A model generated the notes under the pieces. That model did no database searches. It saw only the letters and a list, made by a program, of their open reading frames with translations, and was not told where the DNA came from. From Nostocoides sp. F2B08 (GTDB lineage Bacteria; Actinomycetota; Actinomycetes; Actinomycetales; Dermatophilaceae): a DNA stretch of 64,000 bases. Positions 37,370-45,408 of the stretch are shown here, one piece after another (position 1 is the first letter of the stretch; every line of letters begins with the position of its first letter). Made by a program: the position numbers and the translations under genes. The DNA is taken from positions 248,001-312,000 of the forward strand of contig NZ_WESE01000004.1 in NCBI RefSeq assembly GCF_009184895.1. Direction: 5' to 3'.

Positions 37370-38725
37370 ATGACCGCTGTCGTCGCCCCCGAGCCGACCC
37401 GCGCATACCCGGTTCGTCTCACCGCCACCCCCGAGCCGGACGGTCCGTCGCGCGGACTCTGGCTCGTCAAGTGGCTGCTCGTCATCCCCCACGCCATCGT
37501 GCTCGCGTTCCTCTGGCTCGCGTTCGGCGTGCTCACGGTCGTCGCGTTCGTCGCGATCCTCGTGACCGGACGCTACCCGCGGGCGATCTTCGACTTCACG
37601 GTCGGTGTCCTGCGCTGGAGCTGGCGGGTCAGCTACTACGCCTACGGCAACCTGGGCACGGACCGCTATCCGCCGTTCTCGCTCCGTTCGGACCCCGACT
37701 ATCCCGCGGATCTGCACGTGGAGTACCCGGAGCGGCTCTCGCGCGGCCTGGTCCTCGTCAAGAGCTGGCTGCTCGCCATCCCGCACTACCTCATCCTCGG
37801 CGCCCTCACGAACACCGGCGCCGTCCAGGCCGTCGACGCCGACGGGACGTGGGTATGGCGCGCACCGGGCCTGTTCGCCGTGCTCGCTGTGATCGCCGGT
37901 GTCGCGCTGCTGTTCACCGGCCGGCTGCCACAGGGACTCTACGACCTGCTCCTCGGCCTGAACCGCTGGGCCCTGCGGGTCACCGGGTACGCCGCTTTGA
38001 TGACCGACGCCTACCCGCCGTTCCGCCTCGACCAGGGCGGGCCGGACGGTCCGGCCGCACCACCCCCGCCCACCCCCGCCGGGTCGAGGTGGACAGCGGG
38101 TCCGGTCCTCTCGGTGATCGCGGGCGCGGTCGCGCTCGCCGTCGGCCTCGGGATGGCGACCGGAGCGGCTGCGATGCTCGCCGCCCGGGAGGACGGCTTC
38201 GTCACCACCCCCACGATGTCCGTCGAGACGGAGGGGTATGCGGTGGTCACCGACGTCCTGCGCCTCGAGGGCGTCGGGCTCGACGAGGGACTCGGCCAGG
38301 TGCGGCTGCGCGCCGAGGCCGACGACGGGCGGGAGATCTTCCTCGGCATCGGCGCGGATGACGACGTGCGCGCCTACCTCGCCGGCGTCGAGCGGAGCGT
38401 GGTGCGCGGGCCGTGGCTGCCGGAACGCAGCCTCCCCGGCGGGCCTCCGGCGAGCGCTCCGGAGGACGCGACGTGGCTCGCGAGCTCCTCGGGTCCGGGA
38501 CGGCAGGAGCTCGTCCTCGAGCCGCAGGAGGGGTCGTGGCTCATCGTCGTCATGCCGACCGACCTCAGCACCGGGCTGGCGGCCGAGGTCGACGCCGGAG
38601 CGGAGTTCCCCTGGCTCGAACCTGCGGCGGGTGTCCTGCTCGCACTCGGACTCGGGCTGCTCCTCGTCGGCGCCGGCGTCATCGCGCTCGGTGTCCGCGC
38701 TGCGAGTGTCCGGGCCGCCGGCTGA
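37370..38725 (+). CDS. DUF4389 membrane protein (two DUF4389 units)
   Basis: 451 aa. Two tandem DUF4389 units, each with two helices followed by RYPRAIFDF or RLPQGLYDLL and then a conserved RW-Y-A pattern ending in YPPF. A C-terminal helix, an extracytoplasmic region (about 280-425) and a last helix follow. The family is membrane-bound and uncharacterised; actinobacterial members often have this two-unit layout. ATG 37370 follows GAAGG. It converges on the sugar transporter. Confidence 0.85.
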   Translation: MTAVVAPEPTRAYPVRLTATPEPDGPSRGLWLVKWLLVIPHAIVLAFLWLAFGVLTVVAFVAILVTGRYPRAIFDFTVGVLRWSWRVSYYAYGNLGTDRYPPFSLRSDPDYPADLHVEYPERLSRGLVLVKSWLLAIPHYLILGALTNTGAVQAVDADGTWVWRAPGLFAVLAVIAGVALLFTGRLPQGLYDLLLGLNRWALRVTGYAALMTDAYPPFRLDQGGPDGPAAPPPPTPAGSRWTAGPVLSVIAGAVALAVGLGMATGAAAMLAAREDGFVTTPTMSVETEGYAVVTDVLRLEGVGLDEGLGQVRLRAEADDGREIFLGIGADDDVRAYLAGVERSVVRGPWLPERSLPGGPPASAPEDATWLASSSGPGRQELVLEPQEGSWLIVVMPTDLSTGLAAEVDAGAEFPWLEPAAGVLLALGLGLLLVGAGVIALGVRAASVRAAG

Positions 38726-38782
38726 CGTTGCTCGGGCCGGCTGACACGTCCGACTCCGACGCCCGACGACAGCAGCGCCCGA

Positions 38783-40219
38783 CTACAGCAGCGCCCGGCG
38801 GCCGTCCGCGTCGAGGTCGCCGCGTTCCTCGAGCTCGGCGACGATCCGGGCGTGCAGCGTCTCGTCGATGACGTACTTGCGCCGCCAGACGACGTAGCCG
38901 ATGGCCACGAGGATCGCCGGCAGGATGACCATCGCCAGGCGCAGGGTCAGCTGGCCCTGGTCGGTCATGTCGGCCTTGGACTCCGCCTCGTTCATGCCCG
39001 AGACGATCGCCACGACCCCGACGATCGCGGTGTTGGTCGCGCCGGAGACCTTGTTGATGAACGGCTGCAGCGCGAAGGTCACCGCTCCGTTGCGCTGCCC
39101 GAGCCGCCACTGGCCGTACTCGATCGTGTCGGCCTGGAACACGAGCATGAGCAGCATGATCACCGACGCGAGGAAGAACATCACGACGGCGATGGCGCCG
39201 AGGACGAGCAGGTTGAGCGGCGCGAGCGCGAAGGCGATGAAGGAGACGACGATGACGACGGTCGCGCCGCGGTACAGCCGGCGTCGTCCGAAGCGGCGCA
39301 CGAGCGCGGGGAAGGACGCCTGACCGAGCACCTGCCCGATGCCGACGAAGATCACGAACACCGAGAACACCGTCTCGTCCCCGTAGGCGTACTTGAAGAA
39401 GTAGAGACCGAACGCTCCGGGCAGGCCGTAGCCGACCATGAAGAGCAGGTATGCGGTGGCCGCCCAGATCAGCTGGTCGTTGCGGAACAGCGCGCGGGCC
39501 AGCTCCGGGAGTCCGGTGTGCGCGCCCTCGAGGTCGACGTCGGTGCGCTCGCGGACGCCGAAGATCGTGATGCCCATCGTCAGGACCATGGCGAGGGAGC
39601 ACCCGATGGCCACGAGCTGCCAGGCCCGCTCGGTGCCCCCGACCGACGCGGCGATGCCGGCGGCCACGACCGGGACCCCCGCGACGACGGTGAACTGCCC
39701 GAGGCTGGCGAAGACCTTGGCCGTCGCCGCGTTGCGCTCCCGGTCCTGCGGGTTGAGTGAGAGCGCCGGCAGCAGACCCCAGTAGGAGATGTCGTGCGCA
39801 GCCCAGCCGATCCCCCACAGCAGGTTGAGCAGGCTGAAGACGACGACGAACTGCGTTCCCGTCAGGCCGAAGTCGGTGAAGAGCAGGATCGTGAAGACCC
39901 CCGACACGAGCCCGCCGAGGGCCATCCACGGCTTGAACTGGCCCCACCGGGTCCGCGTCGAGTCGACGAGGGCGCCGATGACCGGGTCGAGGACCGCGTC
40001 GACCAGCCGGACCGTCAGGAGCAGCCCGGTGATCCATGCGAGCGTCCGGTTGTCGACGTCGACGACGTCGGTCAGGTAGAAGATCAGGAAGAACGCGACG
40101 AGCGTGTAGGTCATGTCCCGGCCGAGCGTCCCCACCCCGTAGAGCAACCGGTTGCGGCGGCTGGTCTGAGGTCGGACGACGTCGGGGACGTGAGCGGCTG
40201 CCGCGGTCGGCTCTGACAT
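38783..40219 (-). CDS. GPH-family sugar:cation symporter (MelB-like)
   Basis: 478 aa, 12 helices. The start NRLLYGVGTLGRDMTYTLV, the cation-site segment DAVLDPVIGALVDSTRTRWGQF (in two parts, Asp-rich helix 2 to loop 2-3) and FLIFYLTDVV match the glycoside-pentoside-hexuronide family, which includes MelB and XynB-type transporters. Sugar specificity is not evident, and no glycosidase gene is adjacent. An 18-bp near-duplication around the stop codon repeats the end of the gene in the downstream sequence. Confidence 0.88.
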   Translation of the reverse strand: MSEPTAAAAHVPDVVRPQTSRRNRLLYGVGTLGRDMTYTLVAFFLIFYLTDVVDVDNRTLAWITGLLLTVRLVDAVLDPVIGALVDSTRTRWGQFKPWMALGGLVSGVFTILLFTDFGLTGTQFVVVFSLLNLLWGIGWAAHDISYWGLLPALSLNPQDRERNAATAKVFASLGQFTVVAGVPVVAAGIAASVGGTERAWQLVAIGCSLAMVLTMGITIFGVRERTDVDLEGAHTGLPELARALFRNDQLIWAATAYLLFMVGYGLPGAFGLYFFKYAYGDETVFSVFVIFVGIGQVLGQASFPALVRRFGRRRLYRGATVVIVVSFIAFALAPLNLLVLGAIAVVMFFLASVIMLLMLVFQADTIEYGQWRLGQRNGAVTFALQPFINKVSGATNTAIVGVVAIVSGMNEAESKADMTDQGQLTLRLAMVILPAILVAIGYVVWRRKYVIDETLHARIVAELEERGDLDADGRRALL

Positions 40220-40448
40220 CTGCGCGGGTCTTTCGGGAGCGGGTATGCGCGGGTCGCCCCCGCGGCTGGCTGCAGTCTGGCACGGGCGGGCCGGAGCGCG
40301 GGGCCGGTTCGCGCATCTCGGATCGGGATCGATGCCCGACCCTCGCGGGCGCCCTCCGGGAACAGCATCGGTCGACAGATGTGATCCAGGTCACTAGATT
40401 CGACCCGGACGCATCCCGCGCCCGCTCCACCCACTGAAGGAGTACGTC

Positions 40449-41957
40449 ATGGGGATTCGTCGACTTCGGCCGATTGCGGCACTCGCCGCGACGGCCGGCC
40501 TCGTCGCCACCGGCGGTATCGCCGCCTCGACCGCCCTCGCCGCACCACCGTCCTGCGACACGAGAGTGAACAACACGATCGCCAAGCTGCTCGACTGCGT
40601 CGAGCTCGAGGGGGTCCGCGAGCACCAGGCCGCGTTCCAGGAGATCGCGGACGCCAACAACGGCATCAGAGTGTCGGGCACAGCCGGCTACGACGAGTCG
40701 GTCGACTACGTCGTCGAGCGGCTGGACGCGGCGGGGTGGAACACCACGGTCCAGCCGTTCGACTTCCAGACCTTCATCGAGCTCTCGCCGGCTGTCGTCG
40801 AGCGAACGGCCCCTCCCCCGGCCGGACCGGTCGCCGCCACCGCGATGGAGTACTCCGGCAGCGGGGACGTCACCGCGCCAGTGACCTCGCTGCCCGCACC
40901 TCCGGTCGACGCGACCCCGGGCTGCGAGGCCGCCGACTTCGCCGGCTTCCCCGCGGGCAACATCGCGCTCATCTCCCGCGGCGCATGCGCATTTGCGCTC
41001 AAGGCGACCAACGCGGCCGCCGCCGGCGCAGTCGCTGTGATCATCTACAACAACATCCCTGGAGCGCTCAGCGGCACCCTCGGCAACACCTTCACTCTCG
41101 ATGTCCCTGTCGTGCAGACCACGCAGTCGATCGGGCAGGAGCTCGCCGCCACACCGGGTCTCACCATGCGCGTGAGGACCGACACCTTCCGTGGCATCGC
41201 GACGACGTACAACGTGCTCGCCGAGCTACCCGGCAAGAACACGAACAACGTCGTCATGTCCGGCGCACACCTCGACTCCGTCAACGAGGGCCCCGGGATC
41301 AACGACAACGGCAGCGGGTCGGCCGCTCTGATCGAGATCGCCGAGCAGATGGGCAAGGTCAGGCCGCAGAACACCGTGCGGTTCGCGTGGTGGGGCGCCG
41401 AGGAGTCCGGTCTCGTCGGGTCCACGTACTACGTCAACAACCTTCCTCAGGCCGAGCTCGACAAGATCGCGGTCTACCTCAACTACGACATGATCGGTTC
41501 GCCCAACCACGTGTTCTTCATCTACGACGGCGACGACTCCGACGCGGTCGGCGCGGGTCCGGGACCGGAGGGTTCGGCCCAGATCGAGAAGACCTACGAG
41601 GCGTTCTTCACGATGCGCGGTGAGCCGTACAAGGGCACCGACTTCTCCGGCCGCTCCGACTACGGTCCCTTCATCGCGGTCGGCATCCCGTCCGGTGGGC
41701 TCTTCACCGGCGCCGAGGGCATCAAGACGCCACAGGAAGCGGCCATCTGGGGCGGCACCGCGGGTGAGCAGTACGACCCCTGCTACCACCTCGCGTGCGA
41801 CACGTTCGCCAACAACAACAACCACGCGTTGGACGTCAACAGCGACGCGGCCGCCTACGCTGCGCTGCAGTACGCGATGAGCACGAAGCTCATCAACGGC
41901 GAGAAGGCCAAGGGCAACTTCCGGCCGCACCCGCACGACCACGAGATGGCGAGCTGA
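40449..41957 (+). CDS. Secreted M28-family aminopeptidase with PA domain
   Basis: 502 aa. Signal peptide (about 1-32, cut near ALAA). A PA insert (about 130-250) and then the M28 zinc peptidase domain: SGAHLDSVNEGPGINDNGSG (first His and bridging Asp ligands), then FAWWGAEESGLVGS with the catalytic Glu and zinc Glu, and YLNYDMIGSPN. It resembles Streptomyces/yeast aminopeptidase Y-type enzymes that trim N-terminal residues outside the cell. ATG 40449 has GAAGGAG upstream. A 10-bp hairpin follows the stop. Confidence 0.94.
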   Translation: MGIRRLRPIAALAATAGLVATGGIAASTALAAPPSCDTRVNNTIAKLLDCVELEGVREHQAAFQEIADANNGIRVSGTAGYDESVDYVVERLDAAGWNTTVQPFDFQTFIELSPAVVERTAPPPAGPVAATAMEYSGSGDVTAPVTSLPAPPVDATPGCEAADFAGFPAGNIALISRGACAFALKATNAAAAGAVAVIIYNNIPGALSGTLGNTFTLDVPVVQTTQSIGQELAATPGLTMRVRTDTFRGIATTYNVLAELPGKNTNNVVMSGAHLDSVNEGPGINDNGSGSAALIEIAEQMGKVRPQNTVRFAWWGAEESGLVGSTYYVNNLPQAELDKIAVYLNYDMIGSPNHVFFIYDGDDSDAVGAGPGPEGSAQIEKTYEAFFTMRGEPYKGTDFSGRSDYGPFIAVGIPSGGLFTGAEGIKTPQEAAIWGGTAGEQYDPCYHLACDTFANNNNHALDVNSDAAAYAALQYAMSTKLINGEKAKGNFRPHPHDHEMAS

Positions 41958-41980
41958 CCCCACAACTCTCCACATCGACC

Positions 41981-42014
41981 GCAGCGCCGGGGCCGCCATC
42001 GGCTCCGGCGCTGC
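41981..42014 (+). terminator. Terminator of the M28 peptidase gene
   Basis: GCAGCGCCGG (41981-41990) and CCGGCGCTGC (42005-42014) form a perfect 10-bp stem with a 14-nt loop, 24 nt after the stop. Confidence 0.7.
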
Positions 42015-42049
42015 AGCATTCCGACGGCGCAGCGGGCAGACTATGACCC

Positions 42050-42676
42050 GTGGGTTTACGCAGCTGGTGGGAGCATCAGGTCCTCCCGCGGATGGTGGAC
42101 GTCGCGCTGAGCGAGGCGACCTCGCGGCGGTGGCGGGAGATGGTGGCCGGTCGCGCCGAGGGACGGGTCCTCGAGGTGGGCTTCGGGTCGGGGCACAACC
42201 TCGAGCACTACCCGCAGGCTGTGACCGAGGTCCTCGCGGTCGAGCCGATCGACCTGGCCTGGCAGCGCGCCGTCCGGCGGGTCGAGGCCTTCGACCGACC
42301 GGTGCGCCGGGTCGGCCTCGACGGAGCCGAGCTCCCCGTTGAGAGCGGTTCGGTCGACACGGTCGTGTCGACGTGGACGATGTGCACGATCCCGCACATC
42401 GAGGCGGCGGTGCGCGAGATGCACCGGGTGCTCCGGCCGGACGGCAAGGTGCTCTACGTCGAGCACGTCCTCTCACCGCACGACCGGGCTGGGTCGATCC
42501 AGCGTGGCGTCCAGCCCGTGTGGGGCGCGGTCGCCGGCGGCTGCCACCTGGACCGCGACATCGACGCGCTGCTCGAGGCAGGCGGCTTCACGATCACCCC
42601 CCTGACGCCGCGACCGGGGTCGGATCGGTTCGAGCTCGTGCCGTTCATCGCCGGCGAGGCGACGCCGGTCGGTTGA
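42050..42676 (+). CDS. Class I SAM-dependent methyltransferase
   Basis: 208 aa, GTG start. S-adenosylmethionine motif I is VLEVGFGSGHN, followed by VLAVEPI (acidic residue for the ribose) and the Methyltransf_11 signature MHRVLRPDGKVLYVEH. It resembles the human METTL7/thiol methyltransferase-like group in the ALSEATSRRWR-EGRVLEVGFGSG segment. Substrate unknown. A strong 12-bp hairpin lies downstream. Confidence 0.85.
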   Translation: MGLRSWWEHQVLPRMVDVALSEATSRRWREMVAGRAEGRVLEVGFGSGHNLEHYPQAVTEVLAVEPIDLAWQRAVRRVEAFDRPVRRVGLDGAELPVESGSVDTVVSTWTMCTIPHIEAAVREMHRVLRPDGKVLYVEHVLSPHDRAGSIQRGVQPVWGAVAGGCHLDRDIDALLEAGGFTITPLTPRPGSDRFELVPFIAGEATPVG

Positions 42677-42728
42677 GCAGCGGTGGGCCGTGGCCGCCGT
42701 TATCGGACCGGACGACCCGGACATAGCC

Positions 42729-42761
42729 GTGCCCGATCCCGGGAGAGGTGGGATCGGGCAC
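42729..42761. terminator. Bidirectional terminator, methyltransferase / small protein gene
   Basis: GTGCCCGATCCC (42729-42740) pairs perfectly with GGGATCGGGCAC (42750-42761), loop of nine bases, between convergent genes. Confidence 0.8.
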
Positions 42762-42795
42762 AGCGATTCGGGAGCGCACCCGTGGGTGCGGAGGG

Positions 42796-42972
42796 TCAGC
42801 GGCCGAAGAGCCTGCCCAGGAAGCCGCCGCTGGTCTGGTCGGCGGGGGCGTTCGCGTGTCGGCCGTCGCACCACTGGCCTGCGGGGACGGTGGCCTTGAC
42901 CTGGCTGACGTGGCTGCCGCAGCCGGCCCAGGTGGTCTTTCCGCAGCTCCGGCACTTCGCGGGTCGGCACAT
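42796..42972 (-). CDS. Small Cys-rich (zinc-ribbon-like) protein
   Basis: 58 aa. MCRPAKCRSCGKTTWAGCGS with CxxxxCxxC spacing, then HVSQV and QWCDG, gives five Cys and one or two His that could hold a metal. The phrase CGKTTWAGCGxHV recurs in small uncharacterised proteins of many bacteria. ATG 42972 has GAGGAGGA at a good distance. It reads away from a CsoR-like palindrome (43020-43035) that also faces trxA. A role in metal or thiol handling is inference from that context. Confidence 0.75.
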   Translation of the reverse strand: MCRPAKCRSCGKTTWAGCGSHVSQVKATVPAGQWCDGRHANAPADQTSGGFLGRLFGR

Positions 42973-43019
42973 GGTGGGGGTCCTCCTCGGAGGTCGGGAT
43001 CGATGTCGTGACCCACTAT

Positions 43020-43035
43020 ATACCCCCCAGGGTAT
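43020..43035. promoter_or_regulatory. CsoR/CstR-like operator between small Cys-rich protein and trxA
   Basis: ATACCC-CCCA-GGGTAT is a 6-bp inverted repeat embedded in TATATACCCCCCAGGGTAT. It resembles the csoR operator at 3669-3685 (ATACCCCTTAGGGGTAT). It lies in the divergent gap, so both genes may be controlled by a CsoR-family repressor, perhaps the one at 3697. Confidence 0.6.
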
Positions 43036-43139
43036 GTTGGAATAGTCGTCTCCTCGACCCTGTTGCACGAAGGACATCAGCGCGCTCCGCCAGATGGTGT
43101 GGCGCTACCGATCCCCCCGACCCCCGAGGAGTTCTTCGT

Positions 43140-43502
43140 ATGGCCACCATGAACCTGACCATGACCGAGTTCGAGCAGACCGTGAAGCAGGACGGCATCG
43201 TGCTCGTCGACTTCTGGGCCGAGTGGTGCGGCCCGTGCCGCAACTTCGCACCCGTCTTCGAGAAGGCGAGCGAGGAGCACTCCGACATCACCTTCGCCAA
43301 AGTCGACACCGAGGCCGAGCGCGACCTCGCCGGCGCGCTGCAGATCACCTCGATCCCGACCCTTATGGCCTTCCGGGACGGCGTTCTCGTCTTCAACCAG
43401 CCGGGCGCCCTGCCGTCGTCGGCGCTGGAGCAGGTCATCGAGGCCGTCGAGGGTCTCGACATGAACGAGGTCCGCGAGCAGATCGCCGCCCAGAGCAGCT
43501 GA
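43140..43502 (+). CDS. trxA: Thioredoxin
   Basis: 120 aa. Cytoplasmic disulfide reductase with the WCGPC active site (Cys30, Cys33) and the cis-Pro loop SIPTLMAF. The C-terminal extension of about 15 residues (MNEVREQIAAQSS) is longer than in E. coli Trx (108 aa). ATG 43140 follows CCGAGGAG. No thioredoxin reductase is adjacent. The upstream CsoR-like palindrome suggests induction by copper or reactive sulfur rather than a housekeeping role. Confidence 0.93.
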   Translation: MATMNLTMTEFEQTVKQDGIVLVDFWAEWCGPCRNFAPVFEKASEEHSDITFAKVDTEAERDLAGALQITSIPTLMAFRDGVLVFNQPGALPSSALEQVIEAVEGLDMNEVREQIAAQSS

Positions 43503-43658
43503 CCCGCGAGGCCGGCGGCCGCAGATCTTCGCGCCCCGCCGCAGATCCGCCCGGCCGCCGCAGCAATTGCTCCGCCACGCGCCCCCACGTCCGTCACGTG
43601 GGCGTGCCTCCGCCCAGCGGGCGCAACTGCAGCACAACTCGGATGGGAAGTAGACGAA

Positions 43659-43690
43659 CGAAGCCCCCGGCCGTCCGGCCGGGGGCTTCG
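43659..43690. terminator. Bidirectional terminator trxA / doxX
   Basis: A perfect 14-bp stem, CGAAGCCCCCGGCC (43659-43672) with GGCCGGGGGCTTCG (43677-43690), loop GTCC, between convergent genes. The 43503-43658 stretch before it holds a weaker hairpin (43584-43602) and no gene. Confidence 0.88.
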
Positions 43691-43716
43691 TCGGGTGTCT
43701 GGTGGGACTGTGCGGT

Positions 43717-44280
43717 CTACCGCAGGATGCCGTTGCCGACCTTGCCGGCCCACCACTTGCCGAGGCCCCAGGTGTCGCCCGCCAGCCCGTAGGCCGCGAT
43801 CAGCAGGACGGTCGCCTCGATCCAGTGCGAGTCGGTGATCGGGTTCGTGACCATGACATCGGCCGGCTGCCCGAGCGGGAACTGGGCGAGGTACATGAGG
43901 AACATGAGGATGGTCCCACCCCAGGCAGCGAGCTTGAGGCCCGCTCCGGCCAGCATCGCGAGCCCGATGGCGAAGAGGCCGGCCATGAAGAGCCAGTCCG
44001 CCCAGACCCCTGTGATGGAGGCGAAGAAGTCGGCGAACGGACCGGTCTGGTTGCCCATGAAGCCCTGGGCGGGCGTGCCGCCGTTGATCCACGCACGCTC
44101 GCTCGGCGTGGCGAAGCCGAAGCCGAAGAGCTTGTCGAGGAAGGGCCACATGAAGGTCCATCCGATGAGGATGCGTCCGAATGCCAGCAGCTTGCGCAAC
44201 ACCGGCGACGTGACGATGTCCTCCTGGTAGATGACGTCCCCAGTGGTGGGGTTGGTGTGGTGCTGTGTCGCAGTGCTCAT
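43717..44280 (-). CDS. DoxX-family membrane protein
   Basis: 187 aa. Four helices with the DoxX pattern LAFGRILIGWTFMWPFLDKL near the start. It is longer than plain DoxX and has the layout of DoxD-like thiosulfate:quinone oxidoreductase subunits, with an outer loop GFMGNQTGPFADFF. Possible jobs are thiosulfate oxidation or membrane redox defence; neither can be decided from sequence. A BlaI/CopY-like palindrome sits 45 bp upstream of its start. Confidence 0.85.
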   Translation of the reverse strand: MSTATQHHTNPTTGDVIYQEDIVTSPVLRKLLAFGRILIGWTFMWPFLDKLFGFGFATPSERAWINGGTPAQGFMGNQTGPFADFFASITGVWADWLFMAGLFAIGLAMLAGAGLKLAAWGGTILMFLMYLAQFPLGQPADVMVTNPITDSHWIEATVLLIAAYGLAGDTWGLGKWWAGKVGNGILR

Positions 44281-44324
44281 CGCGCCTGTCCTTCCGTGTG
44301 CCCCGGGGGGGTCTCCCCGCTTGC

Positions 44325-44339
44325 ACTACATACTGTAGT
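44325..44339. promoter_or_regulatory. BlaI/CopY-like operator upstream of doxX
   Basis: ACTACA-TAC-TGTAGT is a perfect 6-bp inverted repeat. TACA/TGTA arms preceded by AC are typical of operators bound by BlaI/CopY-family repressors. No such repressor is encoded in the window. It stands in AT-richer sequence where the doxX promoter is expected. Confidence 0.5.
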
Positions 44340-44498
44340 AGTAGAAGGTTTGACGACGCTACGTCGACAGCCGTGATGTGGCCGAAGAGACAGCGTGAGG
44401 TGAGGCTTCACTCACTGCGTCACTGCGTCTGCGCGTCTCCGCAGCACAGCATCTCCGCATCACCGGAAAAGCACGATGCGGCGGGGCGACCGCTCGAG

Positions 44499-45404
44499 TC
44501 AGCCGCTTCCGACGCCGGACGCCTCGATCCTGTCGATGCCGTCGGTGAACCCGCGGACCGGCACGCAGGCGACGTCGACCGTCTCGCCGACGGGCTCGAG
44601 CGGGACGCTGCACGTCGTGCGGGTGACGTCCGTGTCTCCCTCGAAGAAGACGAGGTCGAAGATGAGCGGCACGGTGCTGCCCTCGGTCGGGACGGCCTGC
44701 ATGACGACGGACGCGAAGCCGAGCGTGACATCCTCGACGGTCCAGCCGGACTGGATCGTCGCCGGGCCGAGGGTGAACTCCTCACCGAGACCCGCCTCGG
44801 CCGTGGCACCCTGCCCGGGAAGACTGGGCAGGTCCGTCGGCAGCCCGGTGGGCAGCTCGGTCGGCAGGTCGGTCGGGAGGCCGGTCGGCAGCTCGGTCGG
44901 GAGCTCCGTCGGCACCTCGGTCGGGAGCTCCGTCGGCACCTCGGTCGGGACGCTGGTGCTGATGGACTCGCTCACCGCGTCGTTCGCGGCGCGGAACAAC
45001 CACACCCCGACCGCGACGAGGATCGCCGCGAGGAGCGCGACGACGAGCAGGGCGATGAGGCAGCCCTTGCCCCACCCGCTCCCGCGCGGCTTGTCCGAGA
45101 GCGGACCGCCCTCGCCGTATCCCGGCTGACCGTATCCCGGTTGGCCGTAACCCGGCTGACCCGGACCCGGCTGACCGTATGCGCCGGACGGGGGCGACGC
45201 ATACCCACCCGGACCCTGGCCCGCCTGCGCGGGGGTGCCGTATGCGCCGGTCCCGGCCGCGGGCATGTCACGGGTCTCGTCGAGCGGGATCTGCTCGGTC
45301 GGCGCACTGCCCGGGGTGCGGAACTCGTCCGTCCACCGCTCGCCGTCCCAATACCGCTCACGGCCGTCCGGCTGCAGGTGCCATCCGGGAGGGGCGCTGC
45401 TCAT
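44499..45404 (-). CDS. DUF2510 membrane protein with PT-repeat stalk
   Basis: 301 aa. N-terminal DUF2510 motif (PPGWHLQPDGRERYWDGERW), a Gly/Tyr/Gln-rich linker with GQPGYG repeats, one membrane helix (about 120-142), a stalk of about ten PTELP/PTEVP/PTDLP/PTGLP pentapeptide-like units, and an outer globular domain with two Cys (likely a disulfide). Topology is N-in, C-out. Function unknown. ATG 45404 has AAGGAG, and only 4 nt separate it from the DUF808 gene stop. Confidence 0.85.
   Translation of the reverse strand: MSSAPPGWHLQPDGRERYWDGERWTDEFRTPGSAPTEQIPLDETRDMPAAGTGAYGTPAQAGQGPGGYASPPSGAYGQPGPGQPGYGQPGYGQPGYGEGGPLSDKPRGSGWGKGCLIALLVVALLAAILVAVGVWLFRAANDAVSESISTSVPTEVPTELPTEVPTELPTELPTGLPTDLPTELPTGLPTDLPSLPGQGATAEAGLGEEFTLGPATIQSGWTVEDVTLGFASVVMQAVPTEGSTVPLIFDLVFFEGDTDVTRTTCSVPLEPVGETVDVACVPVRGFTDGIDRIEASGVGSG
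44831..44951. repeat. Short tandem repeats encoding the PT stalk
   Basis: Units near GTCGGCAGCTCGGTCGGGAG recur in register and encode alternating PTEL/PTEV/PTDL/PTGL. Such repeats are prone to slippage and length variation between strains. Confidence 0.85.
45115..45178. repeat. 18-bp tandem repeat encoding GQPGYG units
   Basis: Copies of CCGTATCCCGGCTGA and close variants repeat three to four times, encoding GYGQPGYGQPGYG in the cytoplasmic linker of the DUF2510 protein. Confidence 0.8.
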
Positions 45405-45408
45405 CGGG

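Noticed and set aside
43584-43602. CCCACGT/ACGTGGG hairpin after trxA
   Set aside because: A much stronger 14-bp terminator follows at 43659-43690; this stem is short and adds little.
44831-45178. Repeats that might suggest a CRISPR array
   Set aside because: They are contiguous in-frame coding repeats (PTELP and GQPGYG units) without unique spacers.
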